Assembly: GCA_035946955.1 (NCBI GenBank)
Contig: DASYYE010000201.1
Coordinates: 1-13,253, forward strand
Length of the DNA stretch: 13,253 bases
Source: DASYYE01 sp035946955
GTDB lineage: Bacteria; Actinomycetota; Actinomycetes; Streptosporangiales; Streptosporangiaceae
Reading direction: 5' to 3'
Part shown: piece by piece, positions 13,035 to 13,253 of the stretch
Layout: each line of letters starts with the position of its first letter
Position numbering within the stretch: position 1 is the first letter of the stretch
Program-made: the position numbers and the translations under genes
The notes under the pieces: model-generated
What the model was told of the DNA's origin: nothing
Databases searched by the model: none
Seen by the model: the letters and a program-made list of their open reading frames with translations, nothing else

Positions 13035-13052
13035 CAGCGGCGGAGGTCCGAC

Positions 13053-13253
13053 ATGACCGTGATGATGGCGGCGGTGCCCAAACGGGAGCGCCCGCGGGAA
13101 CGTCTCCTGGGCCGCGGCGCCGCGGCCCTGACCGAGCGCGAACTGCTTGCCCTGGTGCTGCGCAATGGCACCCACGGGTGCAGCGCGCTCGACCTCGCGG
13201 CGGAACTGCTGGCCGAGTACGGGACCCTGCGCTGCCTGGCAGCGGCCACGCCG
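13053..13253 (+). CDS. radC: RadC/UPF0758 family protein (3' partial)
   Basis: 67 residues are visible before the window ends. KRERPRERLLGRGAAALTERELLALVLRNGTHGCSALDLAAELL is the N-terminal helix-hairpin-helix-like region of RadC/UPF0758 proteins (RPRERLL, LTERELLALVL, G..G.SALDLA). The JAB-type metalloprotease-like domain with its His motif would follow outside the window. The ATG at 13053 has GGAGGT five bases upstream, a strong ribosome site. Despite the name, a DNA repair role is doubtful in known family members; DNA-related roles remain likely for mobile-element copies. Confidence 0.88.
   Translation, partial: MTVMMAAVPKRERPRERLLGRGAAALTERELLALVLRNGTHGCSALDLAAELLAEYGTLRCLAAATP

Larger units (their letters stand above)
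12710..13052. other. Gene-free, strongly structured intergenic region
   Basis: 343 bases between the divergent second DinB gene and radC. I see no credible gene. It holds the 48-nt hairpin (12803-12850), a short hairpin (12901-12922), a 10-bp inverted repeat (12941-12950/12993-13002) and a 10-bp direct repeat GAGGAGGCTG (12953-12962 and 12986-12995). The right half is G-rich on the plus strand. Promoters for both flanking genes must lie here. Confidence 0.6.

Noticed and set aside
12785..13052. Short open frames between the second DinB gene and radC
   Set aside because: No ribosome site, no homology, low-complexity Gly/Arg-rich translations and overlap with hairpins.
1..13253. CRISPR array, insertion sequence, tRNA or rRNA
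   Set aside because: No regularly spaced repeats, transposase motifs, cloverleaf or rRNA-like stretches were seen on reading either strand. The only repeats are those listed.

Overview
The window is GC-rich, densely coded DNA that looks actinobacterial. The signs are GTG starts with four-base stop/start overlaps, a SigE-type ECF sigma factor paired with a membrane protein, a paired crcB/DUF190 fluoride operon, Tat- and Sec-exported proteins, and several genes whose -10 box sits seven bases before the start codon (leaderless transcripts). No rRNA, tRNA, CRISPR array or insertion sequence was found. The order looks like ordinary chromosome with a few accessory insertions; genus cannot be told from this.

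Layout. (1) 2-1135 is the 3' part of a Cys-repeat, probably exported protein, closed by a perfect 14-bp hairpin. (2) 1222-3246 runs rightward: a nucleotidyltransferase-fold protein that seems to have lost its middle, a type II toxin-antitoxin pair (ribbon-helix-helix-like antitoxin, PIN toxin) with a clear leaderless promoter and an operator-like repeat, and a SAM methyltransferase. (3) 3248-6581 runs leftward: two SAM methyltransferases, then a SigE-type sigma factor overlapping a single-pass membrane protein with a propeller-like outer part, its likely anti-sigma factor. (4) 6702-7325 is a GNAT acetyltransferase. (5) 7339-10229 is a divergent pair of exported carbohydrate-related proteins: a Tat-exported clan GH-A glycosidase and a Sec-exported Asp-box (sialidase-like) protein. 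A 14-bp LacI-type palindrome lies over the glycosidase -35 box. (6) 10297-11625 is a complete fluoride-defence operon: promoter, fluoride riboswitch, crcB, DUF190, crcB, with genes overlapping by 4 bases. (7) 11636-12709 holds two convergent DinB-family proteins. (8) 12710-13052 is a gene-free, strongly structured region with a 48-nt near-perfect hairpin, followed by the start of radC, which runs off the window.

The strongest second-look items are the fluoride operon and the PIN toxin-antitoxin promoter. In the fluoride operon, the riboswitch aptamer appears to compete directly with a hairpin that covers the crcB ribosome binding site, and the two channel paralogues carry complementary Phe/Tyr swaps in the pore motif. 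In the toxin-antitoxin locus, the operator, -35 and -10 boxes and start codon are packed into 47 bases. The 48-nt hairpin at 12803-12850 is not explained by any gene.
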